Assembly (NCBI RefSeq): GCF_001653195.1
Contig: NZ_JXBB01000063.1
Coordinates: 1-64,000, forward strand
Origin: Hydrogenibacillus schlegelii
GTDB taxonomy: Bacteria > Bacillota > Bacilli > Thermicanales > DSM-22653
Direction: 5' to 3'
DNA: 64,000 bases
Made by a program: the position numbers and the translations under genes. The notes below the pieces were generated by a model. The model worked only from the letters and a program-made list of their open reading frames with translations. It was not told where the DNA came from and searched no databases. Below, piece by piece: positions 1-8,204 of this stretch (position 1 is the first letter of the stretch; the number at the start of each line of letters is the position of its first letter).

Positions 1-487
1 TCTTCCGGCGGACGGGCTTCTCTTTCAGGCGCACGGCGCCGATGCGAGGGAGCACGATGTGGCGCGCCTTTCCGGGATAACGCCTGTCACTCCCGTCCAG
101 AAGCAGGCGAATCGTGCCGGAACTGTTGTCCAGCCGGAAACTGTCCCGCCGGTCGTGTTTCCGCCGGAACTTCGGATAGCCGATCTTCCGGCCGGTCTTC
201 CGCCCGCGAAAGAAGTTTTGGAACGCCTTTTCCAGGTCCCGAAGCGCCTCCTGCGGTGCCCATTTGGACACTTCGTACATCCACGGGAAGTCCGTCTTCT
301 TCAGGCGGTTCAGTTCCCGGTGGAGCTCCATCGCATTTGTCGTGCGGCCTTCTTTTTCGTAGATCTCGATCCATCGCGCGAGGCCCCAGTTGTAGGCGAA
401 GCGGGCGGCCCCGGCGTGCTTGGCGAGGAGGATGCGCTGGTCGACGTTGGGATCGAGTTCGTACCGGTAGGCTCTATGGATCTTCAC
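1..487 (-). CDS. tnpB: IS607/IS605-type TnpB, N-terminal part (runs off the window)
   Basis: The reading frame starts at a GTG (MKIHRAYRYELDP...) and runs off the left edge, so only about 162 N-terminal residues are visible. The start has the usual TnpB pattern: a KIHRAYRYEL-like opening, an FAYNWGLARW segment, then KWAPQEALRDLEKAFQNFF followed by a basic KTGRKIGYPKFRRK stretch. This is the family of RNA-guided transposon nucleases ancestral to Cas12. The RuvC catalytic residues and the 3' end that would encode the guide RNA lie outside the window. The start overlaps the end of the upstream tnpA remnant by 14 bases, as is common in IS607 elements. Activity cannot be judged from this fragment. 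Confidence 0.88.
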   Translation of the reverse strand, partial: MKIHRAYRYELDPNVDQRILLAKHAGAARFAYNWGLARWIEIYEKEGRTTNAMELHRELNRLKKTDFPWMYEVSKWAPQEALRDLEKAFQNFFRGRKTGRKIGYPKFRRKHDRRDSFRLDNSSGTIRLLLDGSDRRYPGKARHIVLPRIGAVRLKEKPVRRK

Positions 488-688
488 GCTGAAGCGCCTC
501 CAGCGCCTTTTTTGCCCGACGTCTCGGGGAACGCTTGCCATACAATCGTGCGGCAAGGGAAGTGAGGACCTCGGTCATGTCGCGCACCAGGTCATCGTCA
601 ACCTCTCTTTCTTCTTGCCCTCTTTGACCCAGCGCCACGCCGTCTTGTAGGTGATGCCGCGATTTTTGGCCCATTGGCTGAGTTTCAT
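474..688 (-). pseudogene. tnpA: IS607-type serine recombinase TnpA, internally deleted and frameshifted
   Basis: Reading from the ATG at 688, about 28 residues match the N-terminal helix-turn-helix of IS607 TnpA (MKLSQWAKNRGITYKTAWRW). That frame then ends quickly at a stop. In another frame, the C-terminal end of the same protein follows directly (LVRDMTEVLTSLAARLYGKR ... KALEALQREDP). The serine recombinase catalytic domain that should lie between (roughly 100 or more residues) is missing. This is therefore a deletion across the catalytic core, and the element cannot move with its own transposase. It lies directly upstream of tnpB. Confidence 0.85.
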
Positions 689-716
689 GGGTATATTTTA
701 TCCGAGAAAGTGATGA

Positions 717-1115
717 AGATCAATCGTATTTTCAGCTGCTGGCAGCCCTTACTTTGCCCTCGTCAATACGAAATCGCCCGGCGCCATCGTCCTGGCGGCG
801 GCGATCGGGCTGATGCTGTTTGGCATTTTCTACGGTCCGATGGCGGCGGTGAACACCGAGAGCTTTCCGCCGGCCCTGCGGTATACCGGATCGTCGCTCA
901 TCTATCAGGTGGCCGGGGCGACGGCCGGCGGCTTTTCGCCGATGATCGCCACCTATTTGCTGAAAACGTTCGGAACGACCCATGCGATCAGCGCCTACAT
1001 CGCCCTCGTCGACGTGCTGTCGCTCATCGGGACGGCGGTGCTGAAAGCCGTCGCGGAGCGGGAGATGCGCTGGGTCGGCGGGGAGACGGCGGGGGCAGAA
1101 CAGCCGGCGGAATGA
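717..1115 (+). pseudogene. MFS (metabolite:H+ symporter type) transporter, 3' remnant
   Basis: The open frame begins next to the left end of the IS607 element with no start codon and no ribosome binding site. It encodes only the last part of a major facilitator: LFGIFYGPMAAVNTESFPP, LRYTGSSLIYQVAGATAGG, and two closing membrane helices. About 300 residues of a normal 420-450 residue symporter are missing. The simplest reading is that the insertion element or an associated deletion removed the 5' part. A second, different remnant of the same family lies at 5610-5849. Confidence 0.75.
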
Positions 1116-1293
1116 CGGTCCGGAAGGGACGGTCGGCCGGATCCGCCGCAAGGCGGCCGCCATGTTTGTCGGTCCAAGGCTGGGACGGACGCAACGAGCG
1201 GTTTCGATGAGCGGTGAGGCCCGATCCGTTCCGGAAGGGATCGAAGATGCCGGAGAGGCGCGCGAAAAGTGCGCACGAAAAGGAGGAACGTCG

Positions 1294-2955
1294 ATGCTTT
1301 TGACGCGGATGGCGGAAAAAACCCTTCAGCGCGAAGGGGTCCCGTATCGGGCGCCGCTTACGCCGGCGATGTTTCTCGAGCGATCGGCGGTGGCGTATCG
1401 GGACGTCGTGGCGGCGGTCGACGGCGATCGCCGCCTGACGTACGCCGAGCTCCACGAGCGGGTGCACCGGCTGGCCAACGGGCTGGAACGGTTGGGCGTC
1501 GGGTATGGCGATCGGGTGGCCGTGCTGGCGCCGAACACGCGGATGGCGCTGGAGGCGCACCTGGCCCTACCGCTCATGGGGGCGGTGATCGTGCCGATCA
1601 ACATCCGCCTGAAGAGCGCGGAGATCGCTTATATCCTCGATCATTCCGAGGCGTCGGTGCTCCTGATCGAGGCGGCGCTTTATCGGGACCATGCGGCGAT
1701 GCTGGCGGAACGCCGGCTCCGGCACGTGATCTTCGACGGCGAGGCGGCGGTCGACGGCACGCCGCCCTGGGCCCGGCACGACTATGAAGGGCTTCTGAAG
1801 GCGGCGCCGGCGGAGATCCGGCCGGTGGCGGTTCGGGACGAATGGGACCTCATCAGCCTGCATTACACGAGCGGCACGACGGGCCGCCCCAAAGGGGTGA
1901 TGCTCCATCATCGCGGCGCTTTTTTGAACGCTTTGGCGGAAGTGATCGAGGCCAAGATCCAGTCGGAAGACGTCTATCTCTGGACGCTGCCGATGTTCCA
2001 TGCGGCCGGGTGGTGTTTTCCGTGGGCGGTCACCGCCGTCGGGGCGACGCACGTGCTCCTTTCGAAGGTCGATCCGGAGCGGATCGTGGCCCTCATCGAG
2101 GCGGAGGGGGTGACCCACTTCAGCGCCGCGCCGACGGTGCTGACGATGATCGCTCAGCACCTGGAGCGGACGGGGCGGGCATTTCCCAGGCCGGTGCACA
2201 TCGTCACCGCCGCGGCGCCGCCGTCGCCGGCGCTGCTTCGGCAGATGGAAGGGCTCGGCGCCCGAATCACCCACGTCTACGGGCTGACGGAAGTGTACGG
2301 GCCGTTTACCGTAAACGCGTGGCGGAAGGCGTGGGAGACGCTCCCCCTGGAAGAACGGGCCCGGCTGAAGGCGCGGCAGGGGGTGCCGTACGTCGGGCTG
2401 GGGGAGGTGGACGTCGTCGATGCCGAGATGCGGCCGGTGCCGGCCGACGGAGAGACGATGGGCGAAGTCGTCATGCGGGGAAACGGCGTCATGCTCGGGT
2501 ATTACAAGGATCCGGCCGCGACGGAAAAGGCGTTTGCCGGGGGCTGGTTCCATACGGGCGATCTCGGCGTGATGCATCCGGACGGCTACATCGAACTTCG
2601 GGACCGGGCGAAGGACATCATCATCTCCGGCGGGGAGAACATCAGCTCGATCGAGGTGGAGCGGGTGCTCCTCGAGCATCCGGCGGTGCTGGAAGTGGCG
2701 GTCGTCGGCGTGCCGGACGAAAAATGGGGAGAAGTGCCGAAGGCGTTCGTCACCTTGAAGCCGGACCGCACGGCGACGGAGGCCGAGCTCATCGCCTTCT
2801 GCCGGGAGCGCCTCGCCCACTTTAAGTGCCCGAAGACGATCGAATTCGGCGAGCTGCCGAAGACGAGCACCGGGAAGATCCAGAAATACGTCCTCCGGGA
2901 ACGGGAATGGCAGGGGCGCGACCGGCGCATCTACGGGGGAGGGGAAGGCCGGTGA
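1294..2955 (+). CDS. AMP-dependent acyl-CoA synthetase (acyl-adenylate ligase)
   Basis: This 553-residue protein belongs to the ANL superfamily and activates a carboxylic acid to its CoA thioester through an acyl-AMP. Visible motifs are the ATP loop YTSGTTGRPKGV, the GLTEVYGP motif, GWFHTGDLG, the hinge segment SGGENISSIEVE and the catalytic-lysine region KTSTGKIQKYV. The segment LWTLPMFHAAGWCFPW resembles the AAE/DmdB-like group that handles short or medium acids, so the substrate is uncertain. The ATG at 1294 is chosen because AGGAGG lies at 1281-1286; the frame is open further upstream without such a site. It is the first gene of an operon with the next three genes; its stop overlaps the next start. 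Confidence 0.9.
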   Translation: MLLTRMAEKTLQREGVPYRAPLTPAMFLERSAVAYRDVVAAVDGDRRLTYAELHERVHRLANGLERLGVGYGDRVAVLAPNTRMALEAHLALPLMGAVIVPINIRLKSAEIAYILDHSEASVLLIEAALYRDHAAMLAERRLRHVIFDGEAAVDGTPPWARHDYEGLLKAAPAEIRPVAVRDEWDLISLHYTSGTTGRPKGVMLHHRGAFLNALAEVIEAKIQSEDVYLWTLPMFHAAGWCFPWAVTAVGATHVLLSKVDPERIVALIEAEGVTHFSAAPTVLTMIAQHLERTGRAFPRPVHIVTAAAPPSPALLRQMEGLGARITHVYGLTEVYGPFTVNAWRKAWETLPLEERARLKARQGVPYVGLGEVDVVDAEMRPVPADGETMGEVVMRGNGVMLGYYKDPAATEKAFAGGWFHTGDLGVMHPDGYIELRDRAKDIIISGGENISSIEVERVLLEHPAVLEVAVVGVPDEKWGEVPKAFVTLKPDRTATEAELIAFCRERLAHFKCPKTIEFGELPKTSTGKIQKYVLREREWQGRDRRIYGGGEGR

Positions 2956-3524
2956 GCGAAGGGCGGCCGATCAGCCGGTTTCCGATTCCGGATCCGTCGG
3001 CCCTGCCGGAGGACGTGCGGGCCCGCATGGAGGCGGTCCGGGCAAAGACGGGGTTTTTGCCGAACGTCTTCCTCGCGCTGGCCCACCGGCCGGAGGAATT
3101 TCGCGCCTTTTTCGCCTATCACGATGCGCTCATGGAGCGGCCGGGGGGCCTCACCAAGGCGGAGCGGGAGATGATCGTCGTCGCCACGTCGGCGGCCAAC
3201 CGCTGCCTGTACTGCGTCGTCGCCCACGGGGCGATTTTGCGCCTTCGGTCGAAAAATCCGCGCCTGGCGGATCAGCTCGCCACCAACTACCGCCGGGCGG
3301 AGATTACGCCCCGGCAGCGGGCGATGCTCGATTTTGCCATGAAGGTGGCGCTCGCCTCGGCGGACATCACCGAGGCGGACATCGAGGCGCTCCGGGAGGC
3401 GGGTTTTTCCGACGACGAGATCTGGGACATCGGCGCGATCGCGGCGTTTTTCGCCATGAGCAATCGCCTGGCGAACATGAGTGCCCTCTTGCCGAACGAG
3501 GAGTTCTACGGGATGGGGCGCTAA
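2952..3524 (+). CDS. AhpD-like / carboxymuconolactone decarboxylase-family protein (peroxidase-related)
   Basis: This 190-residue protein starts at a GTG overlapping the stop of the synthetase gene, so the two are probably translationally coupled. It has the CMD/AhpD-like fold signature with the redox motif C85-L-Y-C88 followed by H92 (RCLYCVVAHGAIL). It matches the subgroup annotated as uncharacterised peroxidase-related enzymes. In such proteins the CxxC pair reduces peroxides or acts as a thiol-disulfide partner. Its place inside an acyl-CoA operon suggests protection against peroxide or reactive acyl intermediates. That role is inferred from context only. Confidence 0.82.
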   Translation: MSEGRPISRFPIPDPSALPEDVRARMEAVRAKTGFLPNVFLALAHRPEEFRAFFAYHDALMERPGGLTKAEREMIVVATSAANRCLYCVVAHGAILRLRSKNPRLADQLATNYRRAEITPRQRAMLDFAMKVALASADITEADIEALREAGFSDDEIWDIGAIAAFFAMSNRLANMSALLPNEEFYGMGR

Positions 3525-3541
3525 GTGAAAGGAGTGACACG

Positions 3542-4342
3542 ATGAAGACGCTTGTCCACGTGGAGAAAAAGGGGCCGCTGGCGCGGGTGCGGATGGACGA
3601 TGCCGGCCGGCACAACACGCTGACGGTCGAGATGATGACCGAGCTGAAGGCCAGGCTCGAGGCGATCGCCGCGGCCCGGGAGACGGTCGTCGTCATCTTG
3701 GAAGGGCGGGAGAACGTGTTTTCCGCCGGCCATCACCTCGGAGAAATTCAGGAGCGGGATCTTCACGGGGTGCATGCGCTTTTTGAGCTGGGGTATGCGC
3801 TCAAACGGGTGATTCGGGAGATGCCGCAGGTGGTGCTGGCGAAGGTGCGGGGGCTCGCCGTGGCCGCGGGGCTGGAGCTGGTGGCGGCGAGCGACCTGGC
3901 GGTGGCCGCCGAGACGGCCCGCTTCGGAACGACGGGCATTCGATGGGGGCTTTTCTGCAGCACGCCGGGGGTGTTTTTGAGCCGGAACGTGCCGCGGAAG
4001 AAGGCGGCGGAGATGCTCTTTACCGGTCGGCTGTACAGCGCCGAAGAGGCCAAGGCGATGGGGCTCGTCAACGAGGTGGCCCCGGACGAGCGGCTGGATG
4101 CGGTCGCCGAGGCGCTGGCCCTGCAGGTGGCCGCCCACAGCCTGGACGTCGTCGAGCTCGGAAAACGGCTGTTTTACCGGCAGTATCCGCTGGACGAGTG
4201 GACGGCGCTCGCTTATGCGACGGAAGTGATCGTCCGCAACAGCAAACATCCGGACGCCGTGGCGGGCATTCAGGCGTTTTTGGACAAGCGGACGCCGGCG
4301 TGGCAGGACGGGATCGAGCGGCCGGCCCCGGCGCCGAAATGA
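3542..4342 (+). CDS. Enoyl-CoA hydratase/isomerase-family (crotonase fold) protein, atypical active site
   Basis: The protein has 266 residues, normal for the crotonase superfamily. The oxyanion-hole segment ENVFSAGHHLGEI and the AAGLELVAASD motif are present. The first catalytic glutamate (E112, equivalent to rat E144) is kept. At the position of the second (rat E164) there is Gly132 in the sequence FGTTGIRWGLF, so normal hydratase chemistry is unlikely. The GIRWGLFCSTPG signature resembles the ECHDC3-like branch. It sits 17 bases after the AhpD-like gene, with GAAAGGAG before the ATG. It probably acts on a CoA ester made by the first gene product. Confidence 0.85.
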   Translation: MKTLVHVEKKGPLARVRMDDAGRHNTLTVEMMTELKARLEAIAAARETVVVILEGRENVFSAGHHLGEIQERDLHGVHALFELGYALKRVIREMPQVVLAKVRGLAVAAGLELVAASDLAVAAETARFGTTGIRWGLFCSTPGVFLSRNVPRKKAAEMLFTGRLYSAEEAKAMGLVNEVAPDERLDAVAEALALQVAAHSLDVVELGKRLFYRQYPLDEWTALAYATEVIVRNSKHPDAVAGIQAFLDKRTPAWQDGIERPAPAPK

Positions 4343-4374
4343 GAGGCGATGATCGAGGATCGAGGGGTTGAACG

Positions 4375-5391
4375 GTGAAGATGGAACAAAGGTTTCGGGC
4401 GCTCGTCGTCGAGCGGACGGCCGACGGCGGCGTCGCCGCGGCCGTCCGGGAGCGGACGACGGACGATCTGCCGGAAGGGGAGCTCCTCGTCCGGGTGGCG
4501 TACTCGAGCGTGAACTACAAAGACGGCCTGGCGATTCGGCCGGACGGGAAGATTCTCACCCGCTACCCGATGGTGCCGGGGATCGACCTCGCCGGCGTCG
4601 TCGTCGCCTCGGAAGACGATCGGTTTCGTCCCGGGGATCGCATCCTCGCCACCGGGTACGGGCTCGGCGTGTCGCACGAAGGCGGATTTAGCGAATGGGC
4701 GCGCTTGCCGGCCGACTGGGCCGTCCCGCTTCCGGAGGGCATGACGCTCAAAGAGGGGATGGCGCTCGGAACGGCCGGCTTCACGGCGGCGCTGTCGGTT
4801 CACCGGCTGTTGGAATGGGGGCTTACGCCGGAGCGGGGGCCGGTGCTCGTCACGGGGGCGACGGGCGGCGTCGGGTCGATGGCGGTGGCGATCCTGGCCC
4901 GGCTCGGATTTACGGTCGTGGCCAGCACCGGGAAAACGGAAGCCCATGATTTTTTGCGGCGGCTTGGGGCCTCCGAAGTGCTCGATCGGGAGGCGGTGGC
5001 GGCCGAGAGCCGGAAGGCATTGGAAAAAGAGCGGTGGGCGGCCGCCGTTGACCCGGTCGGCGGCCGGACGACCCCGTCGGTCTTGAAGGCGATCCGCTAC
5101 GGCGGGGCGATCGCCTTAAGCGGTCTCGCCGGCGGAAGCGCGCTCGAGACGACGGTGTTCCCTTTTATCCTTCGAGGGGTGAGCCTCCTCGGCATCGATT
5201 CCGTCTACTGCCCGATGTCCCTTCGGGAGGAGCTTTGGCGTCGTCTGGCGGGGCCGTGGAAGCCGCCGGAGCTTCTCGCCATGACCCGGGAGGTCGGACT
5301 CGACGGGCTCATCGACGCGCTTGAGGCGATCCTTCGCGGGGCGGTTCAAGGGCGGATCGTCGTGCGTCTGGGAGGAGAGGAACCAACTTGA
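4375..5391 (+). CDS. YhdH/AcuI-family zinc-free quinone oxidoreductase (acryloyl-CoA reductase-like)
   Basis: This 338-residue medium-chain dehydrogenase/reductase contains the family motifs SSVNYKDGLAI, PGIDLAGVV, the NADPH-binding VTGATGGVGSMAVAIL and the C-terminal LRGVSLLGIDSV. YhdH/AcuI enzymes reduce acryloyl-CoA to propionyl-CoA with NADPH. It needs no zinc and lacks the zinc-binding cysteines. The GTG at 4375 is used; an ATG six bases later is an alternative. As the last gene of the acyl-CoA operon it suggests a ligase, then crotonase, then reductase route, for example reductive assimilation or detoxification of acrylate or 3-hydroxypropionate. That pathway is an inference. Confidence 0.87.
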   Translation: MKMEQRFRALVVERTADGGVAAAVRERTTDDLPEGELLVRVAYSSVNYKDGLAIRPDGKILTRYPMVPGIDLAGVVVASEDDRFRPGDRILATGYGLGVSHEGGFSEWARLPADWAVPLPEGMTLKEGMALGTAGFTAALSVHRLLEWGLTPERGPVLVTGATGGVGSMAVAILARLGFTVVASTGKTEAHDFLRRLGASEVLDREAVAAESRKALEKERWAAAVDPVGGRTTPSVLKAIRYGGAIALSGLAGGSALETTVFPFILRGVSLLGIDSVYCPMSLREELWRRLAGPWKPPELLAMTREVGLDGLIDALEAILRGAVQGRIVVRLGGEEPT

Positions 5392-5416
5392 ATTCGAAAA
5401 GGAAGGATACCCGTGA

Positions 5417-5610
5417 AAATCAAAGCGCCACCGGTTCGCCTTTCCGCTGGTGACGATGACGGTCGAGGAACGGACGGTGAAAGGGGCGTATATGGGAAGT
5501 GCCGTTCCGGCTCGAGACATTCCCCGCTACATCGAGCTGTACCGACGCGGGAAGCTGCCGATCGAAAAACTATTGTCCGACCGGGTGCCGTTTGAACGGC
5601 TCAACGAAGG
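5417..5610 (+). pseudogene. Zinc-type alcohol dehydrogenase, C-terminal remnant
   Basis: The frame opens just after a stop and has no start or ribosome binding site of its own. It encodes FPLVTMTVEERTVKGAYMG, SAVPARDIPRYIELYRRGKL and PFERLNEG. This is the typical end of a class III-like zinc alcohol dehydrogenase, covering the last 60 or so of about 370 residues. At about 5610 the homology stops and a different gene fragment continues in another frame. It is degraded DNA, not a functional gene. Confidence 0.72.
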
Positions 5611-5849
5611 GGCCGCAGGCGGCCCTCATCGCGGAAAACTTTCCGACGCGGCTTTGCTACAGCGGCGCCTCGCTGGGATATCAGCTCACGGCGATCATCG
5701 CCGGCGGCCCGGCGCCGCTCGTGAGCACGTGGCTCTTGAAAACGGCCGGCTCGTCGGCGGCGATCTCGCTGTATGTCATCGTCCTCGGCTTGATCTCCCT
5801 TGCCGGAACGGCGATGTTAAAAGACCGGACGGAAGCGCCGCTGGAATGA
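5610..5849 (+). pseudogene. MFS (metabolite:H+ symporter type) transporter, second 3' remnant
   Basis: The sequence GPQAALIAENFPTRLCYSG, SLGYQLTAIIAGG and two further hydrophobic segments are the C-terminal end of an MHS-family major facilitator. It is related to, but not a copy of, the remnant at 717-1115 (compare LRYTGSSLIYQVAGATAGG there with CYSGASLGYQLTAIIAGG here). It is joined out of frame to the alcohol dehydrogenase tail. The frame ends at a normal-looking stop and is followed by a terminator at 5943. Confidence 0.72.
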
Positions 5850-5942
5850 GGACGGGCTTCGCCTCGGCAGAAGCCGACGCCGGACGACAAAGCTTTGGAA
5901 AGCGCAAAATATCCCTTATGCGCAGGCGGAAAAGACGTCGCG

Positions 5943-5970
5943 CGGCGGCGCCTCTTGGCGCCGCCGTTTC
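5943..5970 (+). terminator. Rho-independent terminator
   Basis: A perfect 10-bp stem (CGGCGGCGCC / GGCGCCGCCG) with a TCTT loop is followed by TTTC and an A/T-rich stretch. It ends the transcript that covers the acyl-CoA operon and the gene debris behind it. Confidence 0.75.
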
Positions 5971-6046
5971 ATTAAAAATTTCCTTGGAACCTTCCGATAC
6001 ACTTCTTACCGGAAATCGCCGTACATAAGACATCCAGAAAGTGCCC

Positions 6047-6110
6047 CATCAGGCATGCATCAGGCCCTCCGGAAGACACGCATCAGGCGTCTCGTCAGGT
6101 CCGCATCAGC
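6047..6110 (+). repeat. Helically phased CATCAGG repeats upstream of the chemoreceptor gene
   Basis: The 7-mer CATCAGG starts at 6047, 6058 and 6081, with the variants CGTCAGG at 6093 and CATCAGC at 6104. Start-to-start spacing is 11, 23, 12 and 11 bases, so all copies lie on about the same face of the helix. The block lies 50-115 bases before the chemoreceptor start, inside the 312-base stretch 5850-6161. Apart from this block and the terminator, that stretch shows nothing recognisable. Confidence 0.55.
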
Positions 6111-6161
6111 GGTTCCGAAACCGGCCACCGGATCGACGGCGGAAAGATGGGAGGAACACCG

Positions 6162-7919
6162 ATGGAACCGGCACAGTCTCGCCTGCGCATCATCCTTTAC
6201 GCTGCGGCGAACGTCGCCCTCGTCCCGCTTGTCTGGTTTTTGTACGTGACGGCGGTTGCCCGCCTCGTCGACGCCGGGACGCTCTCCGGCGCGCTTCTGG
6301 CCTGGCCGTCGCTTCTCTGGGGAGCGTTTGTCCTCGCGGGAACGCTCGGGATGCTCCACGCCTTCTGGGTCGGACTCGAGCGCGGCACGCCGGATACGAC
6401 GTACCGCCGGCTGAAGTGGTCCCCGATCGTCTTCCTCCTCTGGAAAATGATCGATCCGCCGATCGCCGTCTGGCTCGCCGCCGGCCGCCTCCCGGACGTT
6501 TCGCCGCTTCAGTTTTGGGCGCTGGAGTCGTTCGGCATCGGGGTGGCGGTGCCGGTGACGCTCATCTTCTACGTGCTCATCGTGTTCGAATACGAAAAAG
6601 TCTTTGCCGAAAAGGCGTTTCGGCACCGGTCGAACGGGTTGTTTTCCTCCTCGGTCCGGCTTGGGGCCGGGATTTTCCTGCAGCTTCTGGCGACGATCCT
6701 CATGAGCAGCGCGTCGGCCGTCGCCCACCTGGAGACGTTCCAGCGGTCGGCCGACTGGCTCGTCATCGGCCGGACGCTTCTTCTGAGCGACCTCGGCAAC
6801 CTCATCCTGGGAACCCTGTTTGTCAGCTTCGCCATGCGGGCGTCGCACCGGGCGCTCCGGGAGGTGGCCCGGGCGATGCAGGGGGCGGCGCAGGGCGAGG
6901 CGGATCTCACGGTCGCCGTGCCGGTTCAGGCGATGGACGAGACCGGGGCCCTTGCCTGGTGGTTCCGGCAGTACGTCGCCAAGCTCCGGGCGGCGATCCG
7001 CCAGGTCCAGGAAATGGAGCGCACCAGCGGAACGTTCATCGTCGAAGTGCAGGAGATGGCGGATCAGCTCGGCACCGTCTCGGAAGAAGTAAGCCAGGTG
7101 ATCACCCAGCTCGCCGAGGCGACGGAAAAGCAGACCCAGCGCATCCAGAGCGCTTCGGAGGCCGTCGACGGCGTCAAGGAGCGGCTCGTTCGGATGACGG
7201 AAGGGGCGGAGACGGTTCGGACCCTCTCCGGCGAAAGCCAGGCCAAGGCCCAAAGCGGCGTCGAGGCGGTCGAGGCCCTCGTCCTCGACGGGCGCGAAGT
7301 CTTGAAGGCGAACCGGGAGATGCGCTCCGTCGCCGATCGGGTGACGGAGATGACCCGCGAGATGGTGGAGGTGCTGGCGCAGATTCAGGAGATCGCCACC
7401 CAGACGCAGCTTCTGGCCTTGAACGCCTCGATCGAGGCGGCCCGGGCGGGGGAGCACGGCCGGGGCTTTGCCGTCGTGGCGGAGGAGATCGGAAAGCTCG
7501 CCGTTCAGTCGGCCGGTTTTGTCAAGAGGGTGCGGGAGACGCTCGATGAAGTGGCCGACGGGGCGCGCCAGCTTGCCGAGCAGGTCAATGCAGAAAGCGA
7601 CCTGCTCGGGCGGCACATCGAGCGGCTCGAAGAGACGGGACGGCTTTTCCCGGCGGTCGCCGAGCAGGCGAAAAAGACGGCCCGGGCGATCGGCGAGCTA
7701 TCGGACGGCTTGAAATCGATCGAGGCGTACGCGTCTCAGGTCGCCGCTTCACTGGCGGAGATCGTCGCCTTTGCCGAGGAGTCGTCGGCGTCGGCGGAAG
7801 AAGTCGCCGCCTCGAGCGAAGAGACGGGGGCGCTCGCCGAAAATCTACGCGGGCAGATCGCTGCCCTGAAAGAAGGGTTCGACCGCCTGACGGAGACGCT
7901 GAAGCAGTTTAAGCTGTGA
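6162..7919 (+). CDS. Methyl-accepting chemotaxis protein with a multi-pass membrane N-terminus
   Basis: This is a 585-residue chemoreceptor. The first 230 or so residues form about six hydrophobic segments with no large extracellular sensor domain. They are followed by a HAMP-like linker and a long coiled coil. The signalling tip is clear: [20 protein letters not shown] followed by VAEEIGKLA, then Glu/Ser-rich methylation-type heptads ([18 protein letters not shown]). It should relay a membrane-associated signal to CheA/CheW at the flagellar motor control system. The ATG at 6162 is used because GGGAGGA lies just before it; the in-frame ATG at 6147 would overlap that site. No chemotaxis or flagellar genes are adjacent. 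The phased repeats upstream may control it. Confidence 0.9.
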   Translation: MEPAQSRLRIILYAAANVALVPLVWFLYVTAVARLVDAGTLSGALLAWPSLLWGAFVLAGTLGMLHAFWVGLERGTPDTTYRRLKWSPIVFLLWKMIDPPIAVWLAAGRLPDVSPLQFWALESFGIGVAVPVTLIFYVLIVFEYEKVFAEKAFRHRSNGLFSSSVRLGAGIFLQLLATILMSSASAVAHLETFQRSADWLVIGRTLLLSDLGNLILGTLFVSFAMRASHRALREVARAMQGAAQGEADLTVAVPVQAMDETGALAWWFRQYVAKLRAAIRQVQEMERTSGTFIVEVQEMADQLGTVSEEVSQVITQLAEATEKQTQRIQSASEAVDGVKERLVRMTEGAETVRTLSGESQAKAQSGVEAVEALVLDGREVLKANREMRSVADRVTEMTREMVEVLAQIQEIATQTQLLALNASIEAARAGEHGRGFAVVAEEIGKLAVQSAGFVKRVRETLDEVADGARQLAEQVNAESDLLGRHIERLEETGRLFPAVAEQAKKTARAIGELSDGLKSIEAYASQVAASLAEIVAFAEESSASAEEVAASSEETGALAENLRGQIAALKEGFDRLTETLKQFKL

Positions 7920-8101
7920 CGGCCTCAGGCGGGTGATGGCTTGCGGCGCCGGCGCGGGTTCCCGGTTCCCGGACGCCAGGAACGCCGGCGCCGGCGTGCG
8001 GCCGATGGGCGCAGGCTGCCCCGGAAACGGAGATGGCCTGGCGCCCGTTCGGACGCCGGTGTTTTCACGGTTGCAGCGCAAAAATAAATAGCCCCATCCT
8101 A

Positions 8102-8130
8102 TAGACGAACGGTCGGGAGATGATTATAAT
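8102..8130 (+). promoter_or_regulatory. Sigma-A-type promoter of the amino acid ABC transporter operon
   Basis: TAGACG at 8102-8107 (four of six matches to TTGACA), a 17-base spacer and a perfect TATAAT at 8125-8130 lie about 75 bases before the start at 8205. The rest of the gap 7920-8204 holds G+C-rich inverted repeats without a T run and nothing else recognisable. Confidence 0.7.
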
Positions 8131-8204
8131 CTTAAGCAGGTTTGCCACCACCATCCGAAAATTTTGTGAATGGATGGGGGAAAAACAAAGGGGGTTGTCG
8201 ATCG

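Noticed and set aside
7920-8100. G+C-rich inverted repeats after the chemoreceptor gene as a terminator or origin-like element
   Set aside because: The repeats (GCGCCGGCG / CGCCGGCGC type) lack a T run and lie far apart, so no clear function can be supported.
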